Shown piece after piece: positions 22,770 to 35,252 of a DNA stretch of 64,000 bases (position 1 is its first letter; the number at the start of each line of letters is the position of its first letter). Source of the DNA: Ciborinia camelliae (Eukaryota > Ascomycota > Leotiomycetes > Helotiales > Sclerotiniaceae); the NCBI GenBank assembly GCA_025890175.1, contig JANPYM010000002.1, forward strand, positions 3,097,077 through 3,161,076, written 5' to 3'. The position numbers and the translations under genes are program-made. Below the pieces are notes generated by a model. It did no database searches. It was not told the origin of the DNA and saw only the letters and a program-made list of their open reading frames with translations.

Positions 22770-24428
22770 ATGTCGATACCAGGTCTAGGTCATGCTGCTC
22801 CTGCTGTAAGTGATCATTATATGATAGAGTCTTCAGTGCATCCAGAGCTAAATGTTCGAGAATTATGATCATTCATTAACTGACTGTACATACATAGGCA
22901 GCTGCGACACCAGCAGCCATTTCGCATACAAATATTCATCAGCTACAACCAAACTCGGAATGGAGATTCGAAGTCGCCATAGGATCGAGTGTCGAGGTTA
23001 AGGTATGATCATATTATATGTTGATGCGAGTAGCTAGATGGATTCTAATTAATACATCAACAGGTTCTGTCGGGCACGGCAGAAATCTTTGGCACAGAAC
23101 TCGCTCTCAACCATACATATACATTTCACAGCACCAAATCATCCATCTACACCTGGCACGGCTGTCGTCTCCAAGTAAACGGACCATGTGAGGAATACAC
23201 CGCGGAGGAAACCCCTATGGTATCTTACGTCAATACGCATTTTGCGCTCGAGAATCTGCGAACGGAAGCTCAGAAAGCAGGGAAAGATGGACCGCGCGTC
23301 CTTGTCGTAGGGCCTAGCAATGCTGGCAAGACTAGCTTGGTCAAACTCTTAACTGCATATGCGATACGTATGGGACGACAACCGATTGTTGTAAACACGG
23401 ATTCGAGGGAGGGGATGCTGAGTATCGCGGGAAGTTTGACGGTGACGGCTTTTAAGAGTATTGTGGATGTGGAGGAGGGATGGGGAAGCAGTCCTATCAG
23501 TGGACCATGTCCGGTACCGGTAAAGCTGCCGTTGTGTTATTATTATGGACTGCCTAGTCCGGAGGATAATGCGAAGTTGTATAAGCCGGTAGTGACGAGG
23601 TTGGCGTTGGCGGCGACAAGTAGACTGCAGGATGATGGGAAGTGTAGGGAGACGGGGATGATTATTGATACGCCGGGGGTTATCAGTCAGGGGAAGGGGG
23701 GGTATGACTTGATTTCTCATATCGTGGCGGAATTTTCTGGTGAGTTTCTCTTAAGAGGATTTGATTCAAGAGTACGAACTAATGATGTTGGCAGTCAATA
23801 TTATTCTGGTGTTGGGCTCAGAACGTCTACATAGTGATATGATACGCCGCTTCTCAACACACAAGACTGATAGTGGAGAAGTCATTAATATCGTTAAATT
23901 GGACAAGTCAGGGGGTTGTGTTGATAGAGATGATGCATTCATGCAACAAATGCGTGATGCGACTATCAAGGAATACTTTTTCGGGGATACCAAAAGAACC
24001 TTGAGTCCTCATACCCAAGTTGTCAACTTTGATGAACTGTCGATTTTCAAAATTAGTGATGGTATGCAATACTCTTCACTTCTATTCTCTTCCATTTCAG
24101 GGTATTATCAGAATACTAACACTTACAAGCACACGCAATACACAACATGTTTCTACCGGGAGGAGAAGAGGAAGCCGAACTCGCACAATACGAGAAAGTA
24201 GACCCGGCACCTATGATGGTGCATTGCATATTCGCAGTTATGCACGCATCAACCCAGGATTCACAAGATACCATTCGAGATGCGAGTGTAATGGGCTTCG
24301 TCTATGTAGCAGAAGTTGATGAGAAGAAAAAGAAATTGAAGATATTGGCACCGCTCAATACGAGAGTCACGAACAGACCGTTGATTTGGGGAAGTTGGCC
24401 TGAAGCTCCAATGAACTTGATGGGGTAA
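22770..24428 (+). CDS. clp1: mRNA cleavage and polyadenylation factor Clp1
   Basis: Five exons (22770-22805, 22898-23002, 23064-23739, 23795-24061, 24130-24428) give 460 residues, in frame throughout. Clp1 belongs to cleavage factor IA and links it to Pcf11 during pre-mRNA 3'-end processing in the nucleus; the metazoan protein is an RNA 5'-kinase. The N-terminal domain has EWRFEVAIGSSVEVKVLSGT and the AEIFGTELALNHTYTF region. The P-loop is VVGPSNAGKTSLVK, followed by VNTDSREGMLSIAGSLTVTA, the IIDTPGVISQG Walker B region and the C-terminal domain ending ITNRPLIWGSWPEAP-like (here VTNRPLIWGSWPEAP). The first exon encodes only 12 residues. Length is normal for the family. Confidence 0.95.
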
Positions 24429-24675
24429 TAAAGTAATGCACAATACAACTGAGAACAAAGTTCAAAGACATGTTTTTATGGGTGGGGTGATGTGCCATGT
24501 AAAAGTAATACCATAGTCAAACTCCTGCATACAACCCAGAAAGCATTATGCGCATATTACCCAAATTGCGCCGGTCCCGTTTGCTCATAATCAAATCATT
24601 CTTGACATCCCTCATCCATCCTTCGTTCATCGCCGTAGTATCCATTGTAATTCCGCCACCATCTCTACCTCCACT

Positions 24676-25296
24676 CTAATCCGTCGACTGCACCTTATGA
24701 TCCCCTCTAACAGCCTCCGCATACGTCGGAGGTACCGCCCCGCTACTTCCCTCTCCACCTGGTGCTTGCACCCCGTCTCCTACCATAGCCCAAGTACCAT
24801 TATGCTGTTGCTGAACCGTAGGCGCTTCCATGGGAGCCGTAGTTCCATATCCCTGTTGTTGACGCTGCGCGCCTCTCGAGTTCTTAGCTACTCGCTGTGG
24901 TCCCCCATTAGGTCCTTGCACAACAACATAGGTAACACGAGCTCCTCCTTCGGAATCGGGGATACTATCGTAGTTGTAGTCTTGGTCGGGGAATTTGGCA
25001 ATTATATACCAGGCGTGGAGTAGGCCGGGGAGAAACCCGAGCATGCAGAGGAGAATGTTGATGAGGGAGTCCACGGAGCAGAGGCCGCGTTTTACCCAAA
25101 CTAGATAGAGGGGCGGTTAGTGAGTGGATAGATGGGGGATGAATAGATGGTATGTGGCTGTGGGAGAGTAGATGTTGTGGAAGGTGAGCTGATCACTGAA
25201 AATTGGAAGGATGGGAAGGTTGGAGATGATATGCTTACCTGCGAGAGGGGGGAAGAGGATGGCGATTAAGCCGAGGAAGATATCGGATGAGCACAT
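24676..25296 (-). CDS. Pmp3/UPF0057-family small membrane protein with long hydrophilic tail
   Basis: Two exons (25296-25239, 25100-24676) give 160 residues. The N-terminal 55 residues are the two-helix proteolipid module: exon 1 encodes MCSSDIFLGLIAILFPPLA, and exon 2 continues VWVKRGLCSVDSLINILLCM, then LGFLPGLLHAWYIIAKFP. This matches the family pattern (LPPL/FPPLAV, then LLCLLGYIPGIIHA). Members are plasma-membrane proteins linked to ion homeostasis and stress. The remaining ~100 residues are Gly/Gln/Pro rich with PPTYAEAV near the end, a PPxY motif that could recruit a WW-domain ubiquitin ligase (inference). It is divergent from rpc37, 453 bp apart. Confidence 0.88.
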
Positions 25297-25749
25297 TTTG
25301 ATTTTTCTGATGAATATGGATGTGTGTTTTTAGTAGGTTTGGAGAATTGTGTATTAAAAAAAAGAGAGGAAGTGGTTTGGTATTTTATGCGAAATGTCTC
25401 TGTTCGCAGGCGCAGCAAGCTGATCTGATGTGCAGGTGATTCGTCATCGCAACCCGGACCTTGTGAGGCCCAGTTTGTTTAAAGATTACTTATCGATAAA
25501 GATGTCGGAAATCGGAAATTGAAGATTGGATCTAGTGAAAATAGTGTTGTTGCCTGAGGCAACTTAGCTGGCGGGGGTAGGTATTTCTGGTAGACTCGAG
25601 AATATAATACACACACGCAACAATACAATTTTAACTCATCTTTTCCACTTTTCTACTTCTTAAGGTAGATCCAGACATTTGATAATTAAAACTGTTCAAG
25701 ACTTGATTCAGGCGACATCAATTGTACAAAAAATTAACGAACAGCAAAC
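25297..25749. promoter_or_regulatory. 453-bp bidirectional promoter region
   Basis: Separates the divergent starts of the Pmp3-family gene and rpc37. It includes a TTATCGATAA palindrome (25489-25498) and pyrimidine-rich DNA before the rpc37 ATG. No gene is present. Confidence 0.4.
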
Positions 25750-26809
25750 ATGACGAACGTTGATATGGATGTCGATATAGAAGAAGAGGATGATCCAATA
25801 GTCAGCTCCTATGATATTTTCATTAAACCTCATATTTCCGAAGGTCGAGAAATCTACATACTACAATTTCCAAATCGCGATATTGAGCAACGATACGCCG
25901 GCTCGAATGATGCTCAACCTCTCAAGTTCAGAACGAAGCCGAAAGCGGGAATGGTCGAAATGGATGTACCAATTGATGCGCGCAGGAATTATGACAAAGA
26001 TAAGGGTGTGAAATGGGGAGATGCTATTAAGAAGAGTAATATGGTTAAAGGCGGGGGAAGTCATGGTTTACCAGGTGGATTTGGAATTGGAGGCGCACAA
26101 CCCACTGCGAGAGGAAGAGGACGGGCGCAAGATCAGCTTGATCCTGAGAGAGTAATGGCGGATTATGAAGGTGCTATTCGGAGTGAACAGGTTTTGGTGA
26201 AGCAAACTCTTGGTGGTCAAATAATTCCAGTCGATCAAAATAGCCCTCAATATTTTCTGGGTGCTTTTCAAACCGGTAAATAGGAACGTTATTATATTCC
26301 AAGAAAAATGCTAATGCGACCCAGACAAACTTCATCTTACTCCCATTAATCATATGGTTCAAATGAGACCTCAATTCCATCACATCGATGCGCACGTAGA
26401 ACAAGAAAGGCAAAACCGACCCCGCGAAGGACCTGCACCTCGAACCACCGAAGCTCGAGCTATTCATATGACTGTTAAGTCAAATATTGATGGAGAGGGA
26501 GATGGGAGTGATAACATTGGCGTACGAATTTCGGCCGCTCAACAGGAACAATGGCAGAAGCATCGATACGTTGATGAGGATCATCCAGCTGCTTGGGATT
26601 GCTATCATGATAATATGTTCATCTTTCCTGAGCTGGATGAGACTGGAAAGGAGCAAGAACTCTCGACTGAGACGGTCCCGAGGTTGACCACTGGGATAGA
26701 TGATATGACATACATCGATACAATTAGTGCGCCAAATAATGCTGCGAAGATGTCAAGAGCCAAGGTGGATTCGCAGACGGTTGATCTCGATGACGATGAT
26801 GAAGACTAG
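25750..26809 (+). CDS. rpc37: DNA-directed RNA polymerase III subunit Rpc37 (RPC5)
   Basis: Two exons (25750-26275, 26325-26809) give 336 residues. Rpc37 pairs with Rpc53 in a TFIIF-like subcomplex of Pol III that acts in initiation and termination. Diagnostic features are the acidic start followed by DPIVSSYDIFIKPHISEGRE, then YILQFPNRD, then LKFRTKPKAGMVEMDVPIDA, the pattern of the Sin/RPC5 N-terminal domain. The second exon carries LTPINHMVQMRPQFHHIDAH, also typical. The middle is Gly rich. The C-terminus is acidic (DLDDDDED). The donor lies in an ACC-G/GTAAAT context and the branch site is GCTAATG. Confidence 0.88.
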
Positions 26810-27215
26810 AAGTCTATGTATGATATGGGTGCATTCTCTGGCGTCTAAAATCAAAAAGATACCCCGCATATTTTTTCTTTGGTGGACGAAATACTAGGTA
26901 GACATTTGAACATACTTCAGGACTGTTTTATATTTGTATACTTACTTCAGTTATGATCAAAATTTGTATAATCAATTCATCAATTTGACTGCCATCTTGA
27001 ATCATCTACGAGTAGTTCAATGCTTGTGAGGAGTTTGAGGGGAGTATTTCTTAAATCCGAAAGTAGGCGATAACGATAAAAAAGTTCCGGCGTCATTACC
27101 AGGTAAGCTCGGTCGACAGGGAGCTTTATTAATTTATATCCTAAGCTCACCCTCCCACCAAGTGAACAATCAATCTACCTACATATACTTTTTATACGCG
27201 ATTGAGATATTCAAT
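26810..27215. other. Intergenic, ddb1 promoter
   Basis: About 0.4 kb between two co-directional genes. No gene is seen. The 3' part carries CCTACC and TATACTTTTTATAC motifs before the ATG. Confidence 0.4.
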
Positions 27216-30200
27216 ATGGCGTATATAGCACCAATACATAGACCAAGTAGTGTACGTCTTACAATACGATTAAATCTTCTAGATCACAAGGAAGAATGTC
27301 TAGTACTTGCGTAGGTAACATCTTACACGAGCTTCCCATGGTACAAACCCACAAAGCAACCATACACTAACTTCTTCGCAGTAAGGCAAATCGATTGGAA
27401 ATATGGAGGGCCACAGAAGAAGGCCTGACGATGGCATACTCAAAATCCATATACGGCCGCATATCCATGCTTCAAAAGATTCAACCCGCCGGATCAAAAA
27501 CCGACCATCTCTTCATAGGAACCGTTCGAGCGCAATACTTCACTGTGATGTGGAATCCCAAAACGCAAAAACTGGACACCATGCAATCATTTGTCGATAT
27601 CTCACAAGAACATATGCGGGATTCGGAAAGTAGGGATAGATGTCTTGTGGATCCGACGGGGCGATTACTGGTTATGGAATTGTATGAGGGGGTGTTGAAT
27701 TTGGTGAAGATTGTGAAGCCGAGAGGAGGAAAGACGGACTATCTGGATAAACCAGAACAGGTCAGGATTTCGGAGATGAAGGTTAGGGCGAGTGCGTTTC
27801 TGTATACGGATACCAAACAGCCGAAATTGGCGCTACTCTATCAGGATGCGAAGGAGAATATGAGGCTGGCGACATATAGAATGCTGGATGAGAAGGGACA
27901 TCTAGCTTCGCAGTTTGATCCAAAGAGGGATAGGGAGAATGATGTGGATGATTTGTGTGTTGGGGCTATGCATATCATACCAGTTCCGAAGGGGGATGAT
28001 GAGGGGAGCAAGAGATATATTATTAGAAATGCGACGACGGTGAAGGCTAATCTGGGAGGGCTTGTTGTCTTAGGGGAAACGAAGTTTACGTATCTGGATG
28101 ATGAAAGTAAAGCGATTGTCGAATATGCGCTGGATGAGGCGGTATTATGGGCTGCATGGGAACCGATAGACGAGAGAAATTATCTGCTGGGCGATGATTA
28201 TGGATATTTATACGTTTTAACGATACTGGTCGATGGTGCTACAGTTACTGGAATGAAAGTTCTAAAATTAGGCCAGGCCTCTAAGCCCACGTCTTTAGAG
28301 AACCTGGGAAATGGTATTTTCTACCTTGCTTCTCATGAAGCCGACAGCCAAGTCATTCGAATAGATTTGGATTCGAATACAGATGGCATTGTTACGGTGT
28401 TACAGACACTACCGAATATAGCGCCCATATTAGATTTCACAGTCATGGATATGGGTGGTCGAGAGGGAGAGACTCAATTGAATGAATATTCTTCAGGCCA
28501 GGCTCGAATAGTTACGGGTAGCGGTGGATTTGAAGGAGGAAGTCTGAGAAGTGTTCGGAGCGGTGTTGGACTTGACGACATTGCAATCCTTGCTGAGATG
28601 GAGGGTATTCGTAAGGTTTTCGCATTACATTCTGGTCCAAGTCTACCGAATGACACTCTTGTAGTGTCATTCTCTACGGAAACTCGATTCTTCAAGTTCG
28701 ATAAAAGGGGAGATATTGAAGAAGTGGACACAATTAGGAACTTATCGGCTGCCTCGGAAACATTACTTACTTATAATCTCGATAATGGTTGCATATTACA
28801 AGTCACTCAATATGAGGTAACAATACTTGGCAAGTCCCCCGGGCACCGATGGCAACCCCCCGATGGACAAATAATCACAGCAGCCTCGGGGAACCAGAAC
28901 TATGTTTTACTTTCATCTAATGGACGTACATTGGTCACTTTATCAATTCAACTAAATCTAGCCGAAGTTGCATTTCAAGAGCTTGGTGATGATCAAGTAG
29001 CTTGCATCCATGTACCCCAAGTATTGGGAGATATAGGTGTAGTTGGTTTATGGAAATCAGGATCAGTTTCCCTACTTGATCTTGGGACTCTCACTACTAT
29101 CGTATCCGAAGAGTTACGACGAACCGATGGTGCTTCTATACCCAGAGACATTGCTCTTACTCAAATTTTACCCCCAGATGTTTCGGGTCCAACATTATTT
29201 GTTAGTATGGAAGATGGTATTGTCTTGAGCTTCAATGTCAATAGGGATGACTACTCACTCTCTGGACGGAAAAGCATCGTGCTTGGGACACGACAAGCAC
29301 AGCTTCAAATATTACCACGGGATGATAACACTTTCAACGTTTTTGCAACTTGTGAGCATCCTAGCTTGATATATGGCTCTGAGGGTAGGACTGTGTATTC
29401 GGCCGTCACAGCTGAAGATGCAGCTGCTGTATGTGTATTCAATAGTGAAGCATTTCCTAACTCGGTAGTTGTTGCTACCACGAACGAACTAAAACTTTCT
29501 GTCATCGACAATGAGAGGAGAACACATGTCAGAACATTACCAATTGGTGAAACCGTCAGGAGGATAGCATACTCGGCCAAAGAGAAAGCGTTTGCTATTG
29601 GATCAATCAAGCGCAAATTATCCAAGGGACAGGAAATTGTCAGTTCTTCTTTTAGACTCGTTGATGAGGTTATGTTCGGCGAGCTAGGAAAACCATTCTC
29701 TGTGCCACAAAACGACGAAATCATCGAAAGTGTCATACGAGCAGAACTTACAACAAAATATGGTGACGGCCAACTAGTTGAGCGCTTCCTCGTTGGTACG
29801 AGTTACCTCAATGATACCGAATTAAATATCCGTGGTCGTATTTGGGTCTTTGGTGTTAATAGTGACAGAAGTCCATACCTCATCACGCAACATCAGCTCA
29901 AAGGATCATGTCGATGCATTGGTGTTCTCGATGGAAAGATTGTGGCGGCACTGAATAAGACCGTCGTCATGTACGACTACCAAGAATTATCCAGTAGCAC
30001 CGCCAGCCTCACAAAAATCGCCACATATCGCTGTTCAACCTGTCCAATCGATATCGATATCACAGGCAACATAATAGCTGTAGCTGATATCATGAAATCG
30101 GTCGCTCTGGTCGAATACACGCCTGGTATCAATGGTTTGCCTGACAAACTCGAGGAAGTGGGAAGGCATGCACAACAAGTTTTTGCAACGAGCGTGGCGG

Positions 30201-30821
30201 AGGTAGATACGGATACTTATTTGGAAGCAGATCACGATGGCAATCTTATTGTGTTGAAGAGAAATCAAGAGGGAGTCACCAAGGAAGATAAGCTGAAGTT
30301 GGAGGTTCTTTGCGAGATGAATTTGGGGGAGATGGTTAATAGCGTGAAGAGGATTGACGTGGAGACTTCAAAGGATGCATTATTAATTCCAAGGGCTTTT
30401 ATTGGGACGGTATGCCTTTTTCCATTCCTATCCCCTTCTTCACCTGATTTCTTTAACTAACATTCACCTCCCACTCTAGACCGAAGGATCAATCTACCTC
30501 TTCTCTCTCATTCCCCCTTCCAACCAAGACCTACTCATGCGTCTCCAAAACCGACTCGCATCTCTCCCCGCCCTCTTTCTCACAGACCCCTCTTTTCCAA
30601 ATCCAATAGAATTCTCTCCCGGCCATCTCGATTTTAATAAATACAGATCATACATCTCGGCTGTGAGAGAGACGACGGAACCCTTCAGATTTGTGGATGG
30701 GGAGCTGATCGAGAGGTTTCTGGATTTGGACGGAGCCGTCCAGGAGAGTGTGAGTAGGGGGTTGGGGGTCAAGGCGGAGGATTTGAGGGGTGTGGTGGAG
30801 GGGCTGAGGAGGTTGTGTTAG
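27216..30821 (+). CDS. ddb1: DNA damage-binding protein 1 (DDB1)
   Basis: Three exons (27216-27310, 27382-30409, 30480-30821) give 1154 residues, the usual DDB1 length. DDB1 is the adaptor of CUL4 ubiquitin ligases, built of three beta-propellers; fungal orthologues take part in repair, replication control and, in Neurospora, DNA methylation. The N-terminus MAYIAPIHRPSSVRLTIRLN continues to ANRLEIWRATEEGLTM across intron 1. The middle shows GYLYVLTILVDGATVTGMKV. The third propeller shows FAIGSIKRK and later GRIWVFGVNSDRSPYLITQH. The C-terminal helical domain includes EPFRFVDGELIERFLDLDG, which closely follows the DDB1 family and argues against Rse1 or Cft1. Confidence 0.93.
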
Positions 30822-30929
30822 TGGAGTGGAGGGGGGCAGGGGAGTGGAAAGAGTAATTGGGAGAATCTCGAGGGGAAATGATGGGTACAAAGGGAAGGAA
30901 GGGAAAGAGAAATGGCAGGCTGTGGGGGT

Positions 30930-31204
30930 AACAGGGGCTTAAGAAAGATACATTGAGGTATCCAAGAATCAAATGGAACGCAAACCTGAAATTGGGAGAT
31001 GGACTCCCATATTTAGGTGCAAGAGGCGACGAACCAAAAAGACATCCTAGATCCGAGGAATTGGTACGTAGGTATACGGTAGATGATATACTCCAACAAT
31101 TTATCGAGCATACGAGAAAGCAAAGAACACTAGATAAAGTTTTCCATGCTTCGCAGCCGGTGATCTGGGAGGAAAAGGGACCTCGTGATCTCCATTTGGC
31201 TTGA
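30930..31204 (+). CDS. Orphan exon or small gene, start not resolved
   Basis: An open frame enters after a TAA at 30924-30926, directly followed by CAG, a possible splice acceptor. It reads GLKKDTLRYPRIKWNANLKL, then GDGLPYLGARGDEPKRHPRS and later FIEHTRKQRTLDKVFHASQP, and stops at 31204. The composition (basic, with LRYPRIKW and PVIWEEKGPRDLHLA near the end) looks like a real conserved protein rather than chance. There is no in-frame ATG at the head, only TTG at 30953. An upstream exon would have to lie in or near the ddb1 3' end; ATG at 30879 exists but no joining in frame was found. It could be a small mitochondrial or ribosomal-type protein. I do not recognise it. Confidence 0.4.
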
Positions 31205-31393
31205 GCTATTTGGATGGATATTTTCAGCGACTGGTCCAAGGAGACTCAAGTTGTGGGGATGAAATTAAAGATCGTCCAGTAATACTCAGCCATGGTTTAA
31301 TACACAGTCACCAATCAAATGCACATATACAGTATAGTATCTAAGGTCGGGAGATCAATAGTAATTTATATTCATTAACTCTTCATGGTATGG

Positions 31394-32703
31394 CTAGTCT
31401 GAACCACTAATATACTTGTAAACAACAGAGAAGTCCTTGCCTTTACAATTCTCCCGTTGTTCTACGGTTTCATAAACCTCCCGGGCTCTATTACCAAGCT
31501 CAAGTTTGGCTTGGACTTCTTCTGCTGCCTTCAATGCAAGACCTAGGTCCTTCTTCATAAGACTTATACCAAACCCTCCACTGTAATCTCGTTCCGCCGG
31601 TGCACCAGCTACTACACCTTTGACTGGATTATTGAATTCACTTGGCCAACATTTGCCAGTACTGCTATTGATCAGGTTGCCTAGGACTTGTGGATCGAGA
31701 CCCCACATTATCCCCAAATTCATGGCTTCGGCGGTTGCAATGTTGTTGATAGCTAGGAGATAATTGTTGGCGAGCTTTCCGGAAAGACCTGCACCTTGTA
31801 CTCCACAATGCAATACCCGCTTGCCCATCAGCGAAAGTATTGGGTTCACTCGATCCACTAGATCATCCGGAGCACCAAACATGAAGGTCAAAGTTCCTGC
31901 GGTTGCGCCAACAACACCTCCTGACATTGGTGCATCTACAAATCGACCTTGTTGCGTAGCATGAACTGCTCTAGCAATCTCTCTCGAAGATGTAGGATCA
32001 ATCGTGGAACAATCGATGAAGAGACGATTAGGATTTGCAACGATAGATGTAGAGAGTGGAGGTTTGAGTATTTGACTAAACACATTCTTTACATGTGCTG
32101 GTTCTGGTAAAACAGTAATGGTAGTTTCCTGAGAAGTTGTCTATTAGCAATGGAAACAGATGCTTATCAAGATAAAATAGACAATTGATTGCAATAAAAT
32201 CAGAGGATTGGCTTTGTTGTATAATATAAAAATCATTAGAAGATCAACCAAGACGGTTGACCCCAACTTAGATCATTCATGGAACAAACTCATCACATAA
32301 ACAAGGGAAGGAAGGGTAATGTTGACACAAGAATAGACTGGGTTAACTTACAGAATTCTCAGCAGCTTCCCTGATATTTCTTGCAGCCTCAACACCAGCT
32401 CCAGTCCCAAGAGCCTTTGTGTCCTTCGTGAATCTTTCCACTGCTTGAGCATTGATATCATAAACTCGAATCGTATCGGTAGAAGGTAATTTTGCTTGGA
32501 GATTTCTCGCCATATTGTATCCTAATCAAAGTCAGAAATGTATTCTTTATTTCAGCACGTGCGGATGTCAACATACCCATTTGACCGAGACCAATAAATC
32601 CCCATTGCGCCTGTCTTCCCACTGAGGATGAGAAGTCTCTTTGCTGAACAGATCGAAGAAATGAACGCACAAAAGGTGCAGTCATCCTCATATTTACCCT
32701 CAT
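31394..32703 (-). CDS. 3-hydroxyisobutyrate dehydrogenase, mitochondrial
   Basis: Three exons (32703-32577, 32521-32352, 32128-31394) give 343 residues. The enzyme oxidises 3-hydroxyisobutyrate to methylmalonate semialdehyde with NAD+ in valine catabolism. The N-terminus (MRVNMRMTAPFVRSFLRSVQ) is a mitochondrial presequence. The dinucleotide-binding loop WGFIGLGQMGYNMARNL spans intron 1. DAPMSGGVVGATAGTL is the substrate-binding signature. Lys in GAGLSGKLANNYLL is the expected catalytic residue, and the C-terminal GISLMKKDLGLAL follows. Intron 2 is long for this window (223 nt). The start was chosen among three nearby in-frame ATGs (32703, 32691, 32685), and all give a presequence. It converges on the orphan exon at 31204. 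Confidence 0.93.
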
Positions 32704-33899
32704 CTTCACAATCCAACTGCAAGCCAAAGCTCTGGAAAGTAAACCATTGCGAGAGAAGGGAAAGTAGGATTTGTGGTTATAACCACGCGGATGTTGCGAG
32801 TTTCGGGCAACCGCAACCCGTAAAAGCTGACGAATAAGCGGGTGCAGACAGTTCCCCAGGTTACATTTAGTTGAGGCAGTATGGGGAATGTGGGGAGGAT
32901 CGCGGTGCTCTTTTGTTTGCTTGTTAATCTTTGCCCCGATATCCGAGGAAACCCGACACAATAAGCCGGTTTTGCTGTGATTGGAAATACCTCACATGAG
33001 GTTAGCCCGGGAAGCTACATGCTTGCTAGTGAATGTAAGCCGTGAGATTAGTTGGGAGAATGAATGTGTAGCAAAAGGATTGAGTATTTATAATTTCTTC
33101 GTAGGAATTTTTACTTGTTGTATAGAGAGGTGAAGAAGGAGAGGTGAATCGAAAGAAAAAAGTGGTAGCAAAAATCTGGGAGAAAAAATAAATGAGAAGA
33201 AAACTTCTCTAAGAAATCTATGATTAGTCATTATTTAAGCGAAGTAGCTTACCCCTGTCAGTTGAAAGCTTTGGCCCACCTCGTTAATGTTCATCACCAG
33301 CCTTGGAACTTGAACTTGCGCAATTCAAAAACGGATGATATGACAATCCGGTATAAATCCGAGTGACAATCATACCAGTAGAGCTTCAATTTCATTCATT
33401 CCAAATCAAGAATGCCCTTCACAAATTTATGGCAAGCCCATAGCCTGGGATTCATACCCATAATCAATCATCGCATTAGACGTATTGCCGCAGAGGCTGA
33501 TTGACGCTGATGGACGCTCATCTCCCCCCTCATTGACACCACATCAAGATCTTACCGAAAGCGGCTTAAGCATTGCGGGGTTGGATTTTGTCAGAGTCGA
33601 GATAACGAGTGACGTTGTATTTAGGAAGCTTCGCCCAAGTCTATGATTCTCTAAAATATGAATATGGTGGTATAATTATCAGATCAGCGCCTATTCCTGA
33701 CCAAAAGATTGACTCGCTATGCTATAAACGATTGTCAAGAGTCCCGAGAGGTCGCTCATTCTCTCTGCCATGCTGTACTAGGACCGAATCCTGTATGATA
33801 TCCAAAAATGTAAAACCAAAACCAAACCGCGTATCCAAACCGCCGCCCGGGGGGGCATTATATAGGTCCCAACATCTATCTCCTTCCTTATCTTCTCAT
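32704..33899. other. Intergenic, 3-HIBADH promoter side
   Basis: About 1.2 kb, AT-rich. No gene is supportable on either strand. An open + frame that begins at 33609 continues over the acetyltransferase gene on the other strand, and the part that is open is its shadow. Confidence 0.4.
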
Positions 33900-35252
33900 C
33901 TACCTCTTCTTCGCTCTTCCATCCTCGGCCACCGCCTCCAACGCGCCCGCAGCCCTCCTCTCTCTCCTCCTAAACTCACCATTAAACATCTCCGGCAATA
34001 TCATCTTCGCATTTGCATGTTCTTTAGCAAACCCAACTTCCGCCGACTTTCCCAACTTTCCTCTAGTTTCTCGAACAGCCTCTTCCAACATCTCAGTTCC
34101 CACGCCCGTACCTCTATATCTTACTTTTGTAGTCCATGCCTTAACCACACCTTTCCCACCCTTCTTCCCACTCTTTCCTCTCTTCGGGGATCCATTCAAA
34201 TGAGGAGCTCGCTCAATTCGTAGGATAAGTGCCCCAATAAGTTCTTCTCCGTATCGAGATCCAATAATTACATCTTCCTCTCCATCCTCGTTCTTGGCAA
34301 AAGTCCAATTGAATTCCTCAGCCGCATGCAAATATCCTGCGGTCGCAGCTCGTACTGCCACTAAACATGCCATTGTGACTCCCGCAAGTGTAGTTCCTAA
34401 TAATCCCAAATCGCTGGTGTCTGTATATTGCCATTTTGTAACCATTCCTATTACTAATGCGTATAGTGCAAGGGTGAGAGGATGAAAAATAATTGCTTGA
34501 GCTGCAATTTGTCGTTGTTGGGCAATAGAATCTGCGACGAGCTTCAGTGCTTTGATTTTATCATCTTCGGCGCTTAAGACGGTAGTTGTAAGGGATGGAA
34601 TGCCATCGAGGGGATTAGGCACGGCGATGTCATCGTCGATATTGGAAGACATGGTTGCGAGAGATGAGGAACGAAGTGGTGGGAGGGTTTGAGAGGAAGC
34701 TGCGTCGAGAATTGGAGTTGAGTACGTAGAATTGAGCGTTGATGGTGGGAGGACTAGGTTTGCGCGAAGGGAAGTAAAGAACGCTGGGCGGGGTTGTTTG
34801 TTAGCAGAGCTTGCTTCGAGATGTGAATATTCAAACTCTTTTCACTCACAATTAAGGAATATAATTGAAAATACAGTAGTGAAATATATGCAGTTGGATT
34901 GTTTTAAATAGCTTTCCACCTGCCAAGAACGAATTGAAATCTTCGCAGAAAACCTCTTCCCCTTCAAAACTTTTCTCTTCCTCAAATATGACAAACTTTT
35001 CTGTACAGTTCGGACGGAAGTATTCTTACAAAAAAGCAGAAAGAGGCAAAGGAACAAGAAAATATGTAGATGAAGAAGAAACTTACCAGCACTCGCAAGA
35101 AATGCCGGGAAAGCATTCATTTTATCCACCACCATATTGGTAGTGATCGTACTAGTTAGCCTCGTACCACCTCCATTATTACCACCATATTGCGATTGTA
35201 ACCTTCTCAAATTCAATTCTCTAGGAAGAGGCATATGCACGTGTCTAGGCAT
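33900..35252 (-). CDS. GNAT-fold acetyltransferase with membrane anchor, fungal type
   Basis: Best model: exon 1 at 35252-35087, a 303-nt intron, exon 2 at 34783-33900, giving 349 residues in frame. Across the junction the protein reads MNAFPAFLASA then AFFTSLRANLVLPPS, and exon 2 has no stop before the internal ATG at 34652. A hydrophobic pair follows (FHPLTLALYALVIGMV, then LLGTTLAGVTMACLVAVRAA). The catalytic-like part holds IIGSRYGEELIGALILRIER and TTKVRYRGTGVGTEMLEEAV, where RGTGVG is the acetyl-CoA pyrophosphate loop of GNAT enzymes. The C-terminus is Arg/Lys rich. A shorter 250-residue product from ATG 34652 is an alternative if exon 1 is not joined. The substrate is unknown. Confidence 0.65.

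Noticed and set aside
33609..34223. 204-codon + strand frame
   Set aside because: Its open part overlaps the acetyltransferase gene on the minus strand and the product is Ser/Pro/Arg-rich shadow sequence.
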